Shown here one piece after another: positions 18,298 through 26,664 of a stretch of DNA of 64,000 nt (position 1 is its first letter; each line of letters starts with the position of its first letter). The DNA comes from Dyella sp. GSA-30 (GTDB lineage: Bacteria; Pseudomonadota; Gammaproteobacteria; Xanthomonadales; Rhodanobacteraceae): positions 3,263,524-3,327,523 of the forward strand of contig NZ_AP027042.1 in assembly GCF_027924605.1 (NCBI RefSeq). The letters are read 5' to 3'. The notes beneath the pieces were generated by a model, which was not told where the DNA came from, made no database searches, and worked only from the letters and a program-made list of their open reading frames with translations. Both the position numbers and the translations under genes were made by a program.

Positions 18298-19752
18298 ATG
18301 AAGCTTTACCCCCTGTTCGCGGATCTTCGTGGGCGCGCTGTCCTGGTCGTGGGCGGAGGCGTGGTCGCCGAACGCAAGGTGGCCGCTCTGTTGGAGGCGC
18401 AAGCGTTGGTTCGCGTTGCGGCACCGGTACTCAGTTCGGTACTGACGGCATGGGCCGATGCCGGGCGCATCGCCGTCAATCGAGGTCGCTTTGTCGACAC
18501 CTTGATGGACGACGTGTGGCTGGTCATCGCCGCCACCTCGGACAAGACGCTCAACGCCCGCATCGCAGCCCTGGGTGAGACCCGGCGGATCTTCGTCAAT
18601 GTGGTCGATGACGCGTCGCTGTCCCATTTTCATGTGCCGGCGGTGATCGACCGTTCGCCGGTGACGGTGGCCATCTCCAGCGGCGGCGAGGCGCCCATGC
18701 TGGCGCGCTTGCTGCGCGAGCGGCTGGAGGTATGGCTCGACCATGCCTGGGGTCCGTTTGCTGCCTTGCTTGGCCGTACGCGCGATGCGATTCGTGCGCG
18801 GTATAGGGATCCAGCGGCGCGCAGGCGATTTTACGAGCGAGTGCTCAGCGGCCCCGTGCTGGATCGTCTTCGCGCGGGGCGCTCCCATGAGGCCGAGCAG
18901 TGGATTGACGAAGCACTGAGCGGCCAGCCGCCGTCCGCGGCAGGTGAAGTGATCCTGGTCGGTGCCGGGCCGGGCGATCCGGGCCTGTTGACGCTGCGCG
19001 GCCTGCGCGCGCTCAACGAAGCGGATGTCATTCTGCATGATCGATTGGTCAGCGACGAGGTATTGGCACTGGCTCGCCGGGATGCCGAGCGGATCGAGGT
19101 CGGCAAGGAGGCTGGCAACCATCACGCGACCCAGGACACCATTCATGCACTGATGCTGCGCCATGCGCGCGAAGGCAAGCGCGTCGTGCGATTGAAAGGC
19201 GGCGATCCGTTCGTGTTCGGACGGGGCGGCGAAGAGCTGGAGATGCTGCGCGAACACGGCATCGCCTATCAGGTTGTTCCGGGTATTACCGCGGCACTGG
19301 CTTGTGCCGCTTATGCCGGCATTCCCTTGACCCACCGCCACTATGCGTCCTCCGCACGCCTGGTCACCGCGCACAGTCAGTTGTCGAACGATGCGCTCGA
19401 CTGGCGGGCGCTGGCGCAGGAGCGGCAAACCTTGGCGGTCTATATGGGGGTGAGTGAACTCAAGAACCTTCAGACACGCCTGATCGAGCATGGTCGCGCC
19501 GGTCATACGCCTTTTGCGCTAGTGGAAAATGGCTCGCGCAAGGCGCAACGTGTAGTGATCGGTACACTCGATCAGCTCGATCAGCGCGCCCGCGACTATG
19601 CGGTACGTTCCCCCGCGCTGCTGATTCTGGGCGAGGTCGCCGCGCTGGCCGAACGTCTGGCCTGGTTTGGCGATGCGCCACTTGGCGCCGAAACAGCCGA
19701 TTCACCGCGGCGCAACGACACGACGGTAGTATCGTTGGCCGCTCAAGCCTGA
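18298..19752 (+). CDS. cysG: Siroheme synthase CysG (trifunctional)
   Basis: A 484-residue fusion that makes siroheme from uroporphyrinogen III. Residues 1-210 are the precorrin-2 dehydrogenase/ferrochelatase part, with the NAD-binding [12 protein letters not shown] near residue 18. Residues 215-460 are the SAM-dependent uroporphyrinogen methyltransferase with [12 protein letters not shown] and [18 protein letters not shown] chose the ATG at 18298, which begins [10 protein letters not shown] like other CysG proteins; the open frame extends further without conservation. It supplies the cofactor of CysI, and cysK follows after 37 bases, consistent with one operon. Confidence 0.94.
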   Translation: MKLYPLFADLRGRAVLVVGGGVVAERKVAALLEAQALVRVAAPVLSSVLTAWADAGRIAVNRGRFVDTLMDDVWLVIAATSDKTLNARIAALGETRRIFVNVVDDASLSHFHVPAVIDRSPVTVAISSGGEAPMLARLLRERLEVWLDHAWGPFAALLGRTRDAIRARYRDPAARRRFYERVLSGPVLDRLRAGRSHEAEQWIDEALSGQPPSAAGEVILVGAGPGDPGLLTLRGLRALNEADVILHDRLVSDEVLALARRDAERIEVGKEAGNHHATQDTIHALMLRHAREGKRVVRLKGGDPFVFGRGGEELEMLREHGIAYQVVPGITAALACAAYAGIPLTHRHYASSARLVTAHSQLSNDALDWRALAQERQTLAVYMGVSELKNLQTRLIEHGRAGHTPFALVENGSRKAQRVVIGTLDQLDQRARDYAVRSPALLILGEVAALAERLAWFGDAPLGAETADSPRRNDTTVVSLAAQA

Positions 19753-19789
19753 TTTCTCCCCGCGTTCTTTACGGAAAAGAAGACATCTC

Positions 19790-20728
19790 ATGATCTATGA
19801 AAGCATTGTCGACACGATCGGTAATACGCCTATTGTCAAGTTGCATCGCCTGACTCCCAAGCATGTGCAGCTTTACGTCAAGGTCGAGGCCTTCAACCCG
19901 GCCGGATCGGTCAAGGATCGCCTGGCGTTGGCGATCATTCTCGATGCGGAAAAAACCGGTGCGCTCAAGCCCGGCCAGACCGTGGTCGAGGCTACCTCGG
20001 GCAATACCGGCGTCGCGCTCGCTGCGGTATGCGCTGCGCGCGGCTATCCCTTCGTGGCTGTCATGTCCGAAACTTTTTCGATCGAGCGACGCAAGCTGAT
20101 CCGCGCTTACGGCGGCAAGGTGGTGCTGACGCCGGCCGCAGCACGCGGTTCGGGCATGGTCAAGAAGGCCGAAGAGCTGGCTGCGGAGCACGGCTGGTTC
20201 CTCGCGCGTCAGTTCGAGAATCCGGCCAATCCGGCGTATCACCGCAGCACCACGGCCGCGGAAATTCTGCGCGATTTTGCTGGCCGCCGGCTGGACTACT
20301 TCGTCACCGGCTGGGGTACCGGCGGCACGCTGACCGGCGTGGGCGAGGTGTTGAAAGTCGCGCGCCCGGAAGTGCGCATCATTGCCAGCGAGCCTGCCGG
20401 TGCTGCGTTGCTGACGGGTAAGGAATGGCAGCCGCACAAGATCCAGGGTTGGACGCCGGACTTCGTGCCCGCCGTGCTCAATCGCAGCGTTGCCGATGCC
20501 GTGTTGCCGGTCGACGATGTCGTCGCTCGCGATACGGCCCAGCGTCTGGCCAAGGAGGAGGGCATCTTTGTGGGGCTGTCATCGGGTGCTACCGTGGCTG
20601 CGGCCCTGCTGGCGGCCAAGGATGCGCCTGAAGGCTCGGTCCTGCTTGCCATGTTGCCCGACACGGGTGAGCGCTATCTCTCGACCTTCCTGTTCGAAGG
20701 CGTGAACGAAGGCAGCGACGAGATTTGA
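19790..20728 (+). CDS. cysK: Cysteine synthase (O-acetylserine sulfhydrylase)
   Basis: A 312-residue PLP enzyme of the CysK/CysM fold that makes cysteine from O-acetylserine and sulfide. K42 in GSVKDR carries PLP, TSGNTG (residues 69-74) holds the substrate carboxylate, and GTGGTLTGVG binds the PLP phosphate. MLPDTGERYLST near the C-terminus is typical of CysK. It is the last gene of the rightward cysG-cysK unit and closes the sulfide-to-cysteine step. CysK rather than CysM is favoured by these motifs but not proven. Confidence 0.92.
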   Translation: MIYESIVDTIGNTPIVKLHRLTPKHVQLYVKVEAFNPAGSVKDRLALAIILDAEKTGALKPGQTVVEATSGNTGVALAAVCAARGYPFVAVMSETFSIERRKLIRAYGGKVVLTPAAARGSGMVKKAEELAAEHGWFLARQFENPANPAYHRSTTAAEILRDFAGRRLDYFVTGWGTGGTLTGVGEVLKVARPEVRIIASEPAGAALLTGKEWQPHKIQGWTPDFVPAVLNRSVADAVLPVDDVVARDTAQRLAKEEGIFVGLSSGATVAAALLAAKDAPEGSVLLAMLPDTGERYLSTFLFEGVNEGSDEI

Positions 20729-20738
20729 CGTCGCGGCG

Positions 20739-20765
20739 GCACGACGGCGACAACCGTCGTCGTGC
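20739..20765 (+). terminator. Possible terminator after cysK
   Basis: GCACGACG (20739-20746) pairs with CGTCGTGC (20758-20765) across an 11-base loop, 11 bases past the cysK stop. It lacks a T-run; alternative pairings exist in the same stretch. Confidence 0.4.
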
Positions 20766-20864
20766 GTTGCCGGTGGCAGCGTGCACGTTTCTTTCTCGTC
20801 ATGATGACCGTTGATGGCCAACACTCGATTCCACAGCAATCGATGTCGGCCACGGAGACAAGTC

Positions 20865-21044
20865 ATGACGAACCCTATACGCGCCCATAACACGGACGCC
20901 GATGCCAAGCGTCGGGCGGCAGAGAAGGCCGCCGATGACGGTAAGAAGCAGCACAATGCCGCTCCCGGCAAGCCGAAGAACGCGCCTGAGCGCGTTCCAG
21001 GCCAGAACATTCCTGTGGAAAAGCGCGAGCAGCCACAGCGTTAA
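20865..21044 (+). CDS. Small hydrophilic disordered protein (59 aa)
   Basis: A 59-residue protein rich in Lys, Ala, Asn, Arg and Pro with almost no large hydrophobic residues. The middle (AAEKAADDGKKQHN) is helix-prone, the end proline-rich. GGAGA lies six bases ahead of the ATG at 20865. It resembles in composition, but not clearly in sequence, the small proteins at 12706 and 21801. No known domain; function unknown. Confidence 0.65.
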   Translation: MTNPIRAHNTDADAKRRAAEKAADDGKKQHNAAPGKPKNAPERVPGQNIPVEKREQPQR

Positions 21045-21096
21045 GCACGGCGCTATGCCGGCTCGACGCATAGGAGACGGAGGTTCTTAAAACCAG

Positions 21097-21708
21097 TTAC
21101 TGGCGCCCGCTACCCCATGCGCCATCGGACGGCCGAACACGAAACGCCGCGCTGATGCGCGGCCCTACCGCCTCGCGCGTCTTGGGAATGCCATGGTCGT
21201 AGTGGAACTGGCACGTCCAATCCATCGTCAGTACATCGCCTGCGCGTAGATCCAGCACGATACGGCGATGCGGCGCGTGCTTGCCGCGTATCACCATTTG
21301 CCGAGTAGCCCCAAGCGACAGCAGTACGATCGGCATGTCAGGGACCAGCTGGGCGACCTTGTCGTTGTGTGGCGCGACGCTATCGTTGCCGTCTCGATAG
21401 AGATTCAGACCGATGCTGTTGAAAGGCGCATCTTCGTAACGTCGAACTAGAGCCAGAGCGTCGAGCAAGCAACCCGGCAGTTCCGGATCGTTGAGCGAGC
21501 GATGGGCAAGCAGGCGCGGTACGTCCACCTCGCGGTCGTACATGAGGCGTCGATCCGCATGCCAGGCAACGTTCGCGTGCAGCTCGTCAAACCAGCGGGC
21601 AGCCGTTGTCGCGTCGACCGCATTGGCGATATGAACGACTCGTCCAGAAGCGTCGTCGATCAGGACCTCGCCCTGTCCCTGCGAGGCAAAAAGCGATAGC
21701 TGATTCAT
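21097..21708 (-). CDS. AlkB-like 2-oxoglutarate/Fe(II) dioxygenase
   Basis: A 203-residue dioxygenase of the AlkB family, which removes methyl lesions from nucleic acid bases by oxidation. The iron ligands are H114 and D116 (APHNDK) and H172 (HYDHGIPKT), and the 2-oxoglutarate arginine is R184 with R190 downstream (RISAAFR). Length and motif order match the ALKBH2/3-like bacterial group rather than E. coli AlkB. I chose the ATG at 21708 (MNQLSLF); a GTG at 21738 would add ten residues. It is a lone gene with no other repair gene nearby. Confidence 0.88.
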   Translation of the reverse strand: MNQLSLFASQGQGEVLIDDASGRVVHIANAVDATTAARWFDELHANVAWHADRRLMYDREVDVPRLLAHRSLNDPELPGCLLDALALVRRYEDAPFNSIGLNLYRDGNDSVAPHNDKVAQLVPDMPIVLLSLGATRQMVIRGKHAPHRRIVLDLRAGDVLTMDWTCQFHYDHGIPKTREAVGPRISAAFRVRPSDGAWGSGRQ

Positions 21709-21800
21709 CTCATCGGGCGGCGTTGTGCCGACTTTCACAGGGTCTGAGCGAATGAGATTGGGCGGCCGTGGCTGATTTCAATGTACCCGGGCACAGCCCG

Positions 21801-21953
21801 TCAGGACGACTGTTTGCCAGGCTTCTTTTTGGGGTTGTTCTGCGGTTCGTGCGGCGTTTTTTCGTTAGGCATCCGCTGCCCTTTCTTCGGGGTCGGCTGC
21901 GGCTCGGGATAGCCCGACGTACCCGGTGGCTGGCGGGGCTTTTCGTTGCTCAT
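21801..21953 (-). CDS. Small Lys/Pro-rich disordered protein (50 aa)
   Basis: A short gene of 50 codons beginning MSNEKPRQPPGTSGYPEP and ending KKKPGKQSS. A perfect AGGAGG (complement of 21961-21966) sits seven bases before the ATG, which makes translation very likely. The protein is composed mainly of Pro, Lys, Gln, Asn and Glu and contains no hydrophobic core. It is the third such protein in this window. No known function. Confidence 0.72.
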   Translation of the reverse strand: MSNEKPRQPPGTSGYPEPQPTPKKGQRMPNEKTPHEPQNNPKKKPGKQSS

Positions 21954-22121
21954 GGACGGTCCTCCTGCCAGACCTTATGTATAAGGCATTGCTTCTGTTT
22001 CTGATAACGTCATCATCGCGAGGCGACTGTCAACGAGGCGGCAAAACCCGTGTTGATCGATGGCTGTCCGTGATCGTAGGGTGACGTCGATGTTGTTTCT
22101 TGGCTAGTCGAGGTGAATAGC

Positions 22122-23354
22122 ATGCCTGCTTCGATCAAAACCACGTGTTGCATCGCCGGTGGCGGCCCTGCGGGGATGATGCTGGGCTACTTGCTTGCCC
22201 GGGGCGGCGTGCAAACCGTCGTACTCGAAAAACATCAGGATTTTTTGCGCGACTTTCGTGGCGATACGGTGCATCCTTCGACGCTGGAAGTCATGCACGA
22301 GCTCGGGCTTCTCGATGCCCTTTTGAAGGTGCCGCATCAAAAACTGGAACGCATATCGGGCTGGTTCGGCCCGAACAAGATCGACATCGCGGATTTCACC
22401 AACCTGAAAGTCAGGTGTCCGTATATCGCCTTTATGCCGCAGTGGGATTTCCTTAATTTTCTCGCGGCCGAAGGGCGGCGATTTCCGCATCTGCAAGTGT
22501 TCATGAAAGCAGAGGCGATGGAGTTGATCCGCGAACAGGGGCGCGTTGTCGGTGTGCGGGCGCAAACGGAGCAGGGGATGACGGAAATCCGTGCCGATCT
22601 GACAGTGGCGGCCGATGGGCGTCATTCGCGGCTGCGTGAGTTGGCGGGGCTGGAGTTGCATGACAGAGGCGCGCCGATCGACGTGCTCTGGTTCCGGGTC
22701 AAGCGCGATAGCAGTCGATTCGATCAGACCTTCACTCATGTCGGCGAAGGCAAGATCATGATCACGCTGGACCGCGGTGATTATTGGCAATGCGCGTATG
22801 TGATTCCCAAAGGCGGTGCCGAGCAGACCCGGCAGCGCGGCCTGGAGGCGTTTCGCGCCGATATTGCCTCGATTGCCGAGGAGCTCGCGCCGCATATGCA
22901 TGAGATCGAAAGCTGGGACGACGTCAAACTGCTCGAGGTCAAGGTGAACCGGTTGGAGCAGTGGAGCATGCCCGGATTCCTTTGCATTGGCGATGCCGCC
23001 CATGCGATGTCACCGGTAGGCGGCGTGGGTGTCAACCTGGCTGTTCAGGACGCAGTGGCCACGGCGAATTTGCTTGGCGAAGCGTTACGACAGGGGCGTC
23101 TTACTGATGACGACCTGCTCAAGGTGCAGCACCGTCGATTGTTTCCCACGCGCACGACGCAGGCGTTTCAGGTGGCCGTGCAAAATCGCATTCTCGATCC
23201 GGTGCTGAGCGGCAGCAATGCCGAATTGGAACCGCCGCTGCCGCTGCGCCTGCTAAGCCGTCACCGCTGGTTGCGAGGTATGGCGGCGCGTGCGGTGGGC
23301 ATGGGCGTACGTCCCGAGCATGTGTTGTGGCCAGCCGGGTTGAACCCGAGATAG
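22122..23354 (+). CDS. FAD-dependent monooxygenase, PHBH family
   Basis: A 410-residue flavoprotein of the aromatic hydroxylase group. The N-terminal FAD motif is CIAGGGPAGMMLGYLLA (GXGXXG type), the middle DG motif is VAADGRHSRLR and the second FAD motif is IGDAAHAMSPVGGVGVNLAVQDA. These three define class A flavin monooxygenases, which hydroxylate aromatic or polyketide substrates with NAD(P)H. The start is the ATG at 22122, with GAGGTGA just ahead; a GTG nine bases upstream belongs to that site. It stands alone, so the substrate is unknown. Confidence 0.88.
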   Translation: MPASIKTTCCIAGGGPAGMMLGYLLARGGVQTVVLEKHQDFLRDFRGDTVHPSTLEVMHELGLLDALLKVPHQKLERISGWFGPNKIDIADFTNLKVRCPYIAFMPQWDFLNFLAAEGRRFPHLQVFMKAEAMELIREQGRVVGVRAQTEQGMTEIRADLTVAADGRHSRLRELAGLELHDRGAPIDVLWFRVKRDSSRFDQTFTHVGEGKIMITLDRGDYWQCAYVIPKGGAEQTRQRGLEAFRADIASIAEELAPHMHEIESWDDVKLLEVKVNRLEQWSMPGFLCIGDAAHAMSPVGGVGVNLAVQDAVATANLLGEALRQGRLTDDDLLKVQHRRLFPTRTTQAFQVAVQNRILDPVLSGSNAELEPPLPLRLLSRHRWLRGMAARAVGMGVRPEHVLWPAGLNPR

Positions 23355-23409
23355 AGTATTTCTGGTAGCGGATACCGGAAAATGGACTCCAACAAACTAG
23401 TGAATTTTT

Positions 23410-23676
23410 ATGGATATGTACGAAAAAGTTGAGATTTGGAGAAGGCGAGAAAAGGACCTCGTGAGGTATGTTTGCCTTAAGTCGCTTGATATGGATAAGT
23501 ATGCGGTGCTTAAGGCCGATTTTTTTAGGTCGTCGAGCAAGGCTGCTGATTTTGATGATTCTGAAAAGCAATTCATCGATTTGATGATTGAGCAGTCGCC
23601 TGCTGAGCGTTGCAGCTGGTTTGATAGCGTTCTAGAGGCGGTGAGTGCGCATGACAAGTATTTTGGAAATGAATGA
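23410..23676 (+). CDS. AT-rich orphan gene, 88 aa, unknown
   Basis: I do not recognise this protein of 88 residues. It is acidic to neutral, helical in character and rich in Asp, Lys, Ser and Phe, with WFDS and DKYF segments. The gene and both its flanks (about 23360-23740) are much richer in A and T than the surrounding DNA and use codons such as AAG/TTT/GAT with AT-rich third positions, a sign of recent acquisition. No clear ribosome site precedes the ATG at 23410 or the in-frame ATG at 23416, which lowers confidence. It could be a small phage- or toxin-related protein, but nothing shows this. Confidence 0.5.
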   Translation: MDMYEKVEIWRRREKDLVRYVCLKSLDMDKYAVLKADFFRSSSKAADFDDSEKQFIDLMIEQSPAERCSWFDSVLEAVSAHDKYFGNE

Positions 23677-23743
23677 GGATTTTTTCATCGCGATGCCATG
23701 GTTAATTTGAAGTGGGGTTGTTGATTTAAGTAGTGGCGCAACA

Positions 23744-24592
23744 TCACATGTCCTTGGCCGCCGATGTCAGTACAGCCTCCAGCGCGAGCGTGGCCTTCGA
23801 CACGCTCGCCGGACGATCGATGACATAGTCGAGTTCCCCCAGTTCCGGCAGCACGCCTTCCAGGCGCATCAGGCCCTCAGGAATCACGTAGGCTCCAAAC
23901 GCGCTCACACCAAGTCCCGCCATTACCGCCGCCTTGAGCACCACGATGCTGCTGCTGACAATAGCGACTCGATACGGCCGGTTGGCCGTCTTGAGCGTTT
24001 CGAAAATCCGTGTACGCGTGACACTGGGCTCGGGATGCAGTGCCAACGGCAGCACCGTTTCTTCTCCGGTCAATGGCGAACGCGGCCCGGCGCACCAATA
24101 GAGCGGCTCGCTGCGGATCATGCGGCCGCGCTGGCTGCCGCTCAGGCGCTTGGCAAATACCAGGTCGTATCGACCTTCGTCGAGTTCGCGGAACAGGTCG
24201 CCGCTCATGCCGGTAGTGATCGCCAGTTCGACACCCGGGTTGCGTTGCACAAAATCCGCCAGTGCAACGGTCAGACCGCTGGACGCAAAATCCTCCGAAA
24301 GTCCCAGTCGCACCACACCATCGAGTACCGGGCCGCAGAGTGACGTGACTGCTTCGTCCATCAAATTCAGGATGCGCTCGGCATAGCGATAAAGGGCTTC
24401 GCCATGTGCTGACAGGCGCACATTGCGCGTATCGCGCTCGAACAACGGCTGGCCCAGAACATCCTCCAGCCGGCGGATATGTTGGCTGACGGTGGACTGC
24501 GAAAGATTCACGCGTTCGGACGCGGTGGTGAAACTGCCATTTTGTGCGACAGCAACAAAACTTCGCAGAAGTTCGGGCGGCAGTGAACGCAT
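23744..24592 (-). CDS. LysR regulator, probable MdcR of the malonate cluster
   Basis: A 282-residue LysR regulator beginning MRSLPPELLRSFVAVAQ, with helix-turn-helix at about 5-62 (LSQSTVSQHIRRLEDVLG) and an inducer-binding domain at about 90-275. It is divergent from the malonate decarboxylase operon, separated by a 95-base region with a strong inverted repeat. LysR proteins named MdcR control mdc operons in other proteobacteria, so a malonate-responsive activator is the best inference. An upstream ATG at 24655 would add 21 residues but run across the inverted repeat. Confidence 0.8.
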   Translation of the reverse strand: MRSLPPELLRSFVAVAQNGSFTTASERVNLSQSTVSQHIRRLEDVLGQPLFERDTRNVRLSAHGEALYRYAERILNLMDEAVTSLCGPVLDGVVRLGLSEDFASSGLTVALADFVQRNPGVELAITTGMSGDLFRELDEGRYDLVFAKRLSGSQRGRMIRSEPLYWCAGPRSPLTGEETVLPLALHPEPSVTRTRIFETLKTANRPYRVAIVSSSIVVLKAAVMAGLGVSAFGAYVIPEGLMRLEGVLPELGELDYVIDRPASVSKATLALEAVLTSAAKDM

Positions 24593-24636
24593 CGGATTTG
24601 CCTCTGAATGGCTGTCGATAATTTCATAAATACCGT

Positions 24637-24663
24637 CCGGCGTCAGGTCTACCATGACGCCGG
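24637..24663. promoter_or_regulatory. Inverted repeat in the mdcR-mdcA promoter
   Basis: CCGGCGTCA (24637-24645) and its exact complement TGACGCCGG (24655-24663) flank a nine-base spacer, ending 24 bases before the mdcA ATG. The position suits a LysR operator or an early-transcript hairpin. The central T-N11-A pattern was not decisive. Confidence 0.5.
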
Positions 24664-24687
24664 TACTGACGAGACGGAGAATCTGTG

Positions 24688-26334
24688 ATGACGGCTTGGG
24701 ATACGGCGAGACGCGCACGGGATGCCAGATGGCAGGCCGGAGCCCGTTATGCCCAGGGCAAGCGGGTGGACGCGCGTGATGCGACTGCCTTGCTGGAGGC
24801 TGTACTGCAACCCGGCGACCGGGTCTGCCTGGAGGGCGACAACCAGAAGCAGGCTGACGTGCTGGCCGCAGCACTGGCTGCCGTGGACAAGGCCAAGGTT
24901 CATCACCTGCATATGGTGCAGTCGGGCATCGTATTGCCCGAACACCTCGATGTGTTCGAAAGCGGTGTGGCCACCCGGTTGGATTATTCCTATTCCGGAC
25001 CGCAGTCGCAGCGCATCGCCAAATTGTTGTTCGCCGGCAAGATCGAGCTGGGCGCGGTGCACACTTATCTGGAACTGTTCGCGCGCTACTTTATCGACCT
25101 GACCCCGCAGGTTGCCTTGATTGCCGCGGTCAGCGCCGATCGCGACGGCAATCTCTATACCGGCCCGAACACCGAAGATACGCCCACCGTGGTCGAGGCC
25201 ACCGCGTTCAAGGACGGCATCGTGATTGCGCAGGTCAACGAGATCGTCGACAAGGTGCCGCGCGTCGACATTCCTGGCGACCGCGTGCATTTTGTCGTCG
25301 AGGCCGGCAAGCCGTTCTATGTCGAGCCCTTGTTCACGCGCGATCCGGCGGCGATCACCGAAACGCAGATCCTTACCGCGATGCTTGCGATCAAGGGCAT
25401 CTATGCGCCGTATGGCGTGGCGCGGCTCAATCACGGCATCGGCTTCAACACCGCGGCGATCGAGTTGCTGTTGCCCACGTATGGCGAAAAGCTTGGCCTG
25501 AAAGGCAAGGTCGCCAGCCATTGGGCGCTCAATCCGCATCCGACCCTGATCCCGGCGATCGAGTCGGGCTGGGTCAAGCAGATTCACAGTTTCGGTTCCG
25601 AAGTCGGCATGGACGAATACATTCGTGCACGCTCGGACATCTACTTTACGGGGGCCGATGGCTCGCTGCGCTCGAACCGCGCATTTAGCCAGGTCGCGGG
25701 CCTGTATGCCTGCGACATGTTTATCGGCTCGACCTTGCAGATCGATCTGCAGGGGAACTCATCGACGGTGACGACCGATCGCGTCGCCGGCTTCGGTGGG
25801 GCGCCGAACATGGGTAGCGATGCACGTGGTCGCCGCCATCCCAGTGAGCCCTGGTTGAAGGCCGGACTGGAGGCCGACCCCGACAGCCCGGCAGCCATGC
25901 GACGCGGTCGCAAGCTGGTCGTGCAGATCGGCGAGACCTTCGGCGACAAGAATGTGCCGATGTTCGTCGAGCAGTTGGATGCCCTGGCCCTCGGCGAGAA
26001 GCTCAAGCTCGATCTTGCTCCGGTGATGGTCTACAGCGACGACGTAACCCATATCGTTACCGAGGAAGGTATCGCCAACCTGCTGCTATGCCGCGACAAG
26101 GACGAGCGCGAACATGCGATTCGTGGTGTGGCCGGCTACACCGATGTCGGTCGTGGACGCGATGCCGGCATGGTGCAACGTTTGCGCGAGCGTGGCGTGA
26201 TCCGACGGCCTGAAGATCTCGGAATCGATCCGCTCGATGCCGACCGCCGCATGCTCGCAGCCCGTTCGATCAAAGACCTGGTGCGCTGGTCGGGCGGCCT
26301 GTATGCACCGCCGTCCAAGTTTCGCAATTGGTAA
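24688..26334 (+). CDS. mdcA: Malonate decarboxylase alpha subunit (acetyl-ACP:malonate ACP transferase)
   Basis: A 548-residue CoA-transferase-like subunit that swaps malonate for acetate on the acyl carrier protein at the start of each cycle. The sequence is continuous and full length; motifs include YSYSGPQSQRIAKLLFAGKIELGAVHTYLE split over 120-150, the glycine-rich GFGGAPNMGSDARG and DDVTHIVTEEGIANLL near the C-terminus. GGAGA lies seven bases ahead of the ATG at 24688. It opens the operon mdcACDEGBFH, which runs without a gap above 20 bases. Biotin-independent malonate decarboxylase is cytoplasmic and lets cells grow on malonate. Confidence 0.96.
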   Translation: MTAWDTARRARDARWQAGARYAQGKRVDARDATALLEAVLQPGDRVCLEGDNQKQADVLAAALAAVDKAKVHHLHMVQSGIVLPEHLDVFESGVATRLDYSYSGPQSQRIAKLLFAGKIELGAVHTYLELFARYFIDLTPQVALIAAVSADRDGNLYTGPNTEDTPTVVEATAFKDGIVIAQVNEIVDKVPRVDIPGDRVHFVVEAGKPFYVEPLFTRDPAAITETQILTAMLAIKGIYAPYGVARLNHGIGFNTAAIELLLPTYGEKLGLKGKVASHWALNPHPTLIPAIESGWVKQIHSFGSEVGMDEYIRARSDIYFTGADGSLRSNRAFSQVAGLYACDMFIGSTLQIDLQGNSSTVTTDRVAGFGGAPNMGSDARGRRHPSEPWLKAGLEADPDSPAAMRRGRKLVVQIGETFGDKNVPMFVEQLDALALGEKLKLDLAPVMVYSDDVTHIVTEEGIANLLLCRDKDEREHAIRGVAGYTDVGRGRDAGMVQRLRERGVIRRPEDLGIDPLDADRRMLAARSIKDLVRWSGGLYAPPSKFRNW

Positions 26335-26346
26335 GGAGACGAGACG

Positions 26347-26664
26347 ATGGAACACCTGAACTACCGTCACACCACCCGACGCCGCGCTGCCGGTAGCAGC
26401 AAGCTCGCTATCGTGGGCGTGGTCGCCTCCGGCAATCTCGAGGTGCTGGCCGAGCGCGTACTGCCGGACAACGAGTGCGAAGTGGATATCAACACCGCGG
26501 CCGAAGGTTTCGGCGAGGTATGGAAGGCCGTGGTTGCCGATTTCGTCGAGCGACGCGCCAGCGGTGGCGTGCGGCTCTCCGTCAACGACGGTGGTGCGCG
26601 ACCGGACATGGTGGCCTTGCGACTGGCGCAGGCAGTACGCGCCCTGGAAGGAGAGTCGGCATGA
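26347..26664 (+). CDS. mdcC: Malonate decarboxylase acyl carrier protein (delta subunit)
   Basis: A 105-residue carrier protein. The serine that receives the 2'-(5''-phosphoribosyl)-3'-dephospho-CoA arm is expected at S28 in VVASGNLEVL, as in the Klebsiella protein. GGAG lies nine bases before the ATG. The last four bases overlap the start of mdcD. The cluster also encodes the two enzymes (MdcB, MdcG) that build and attach this prosthetic group, so the carrier can be made active. Confidence 0.94.
   Translation: MEHLNYRHTTRRRAAGSSKLAIVGVVASGNLEVLAERVLPDNECEVDINTAAEGFGEVWKAVVADFVERRASGGVRLSVNDGGARPDMVALRLAQAVRALEGESA

Noticed and set aside
18193-19506. 437-codon minus-strand frame opposite cysG
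   Set aside because: Antisense shadow; cysG motifs on the plus strand are unambiguous.
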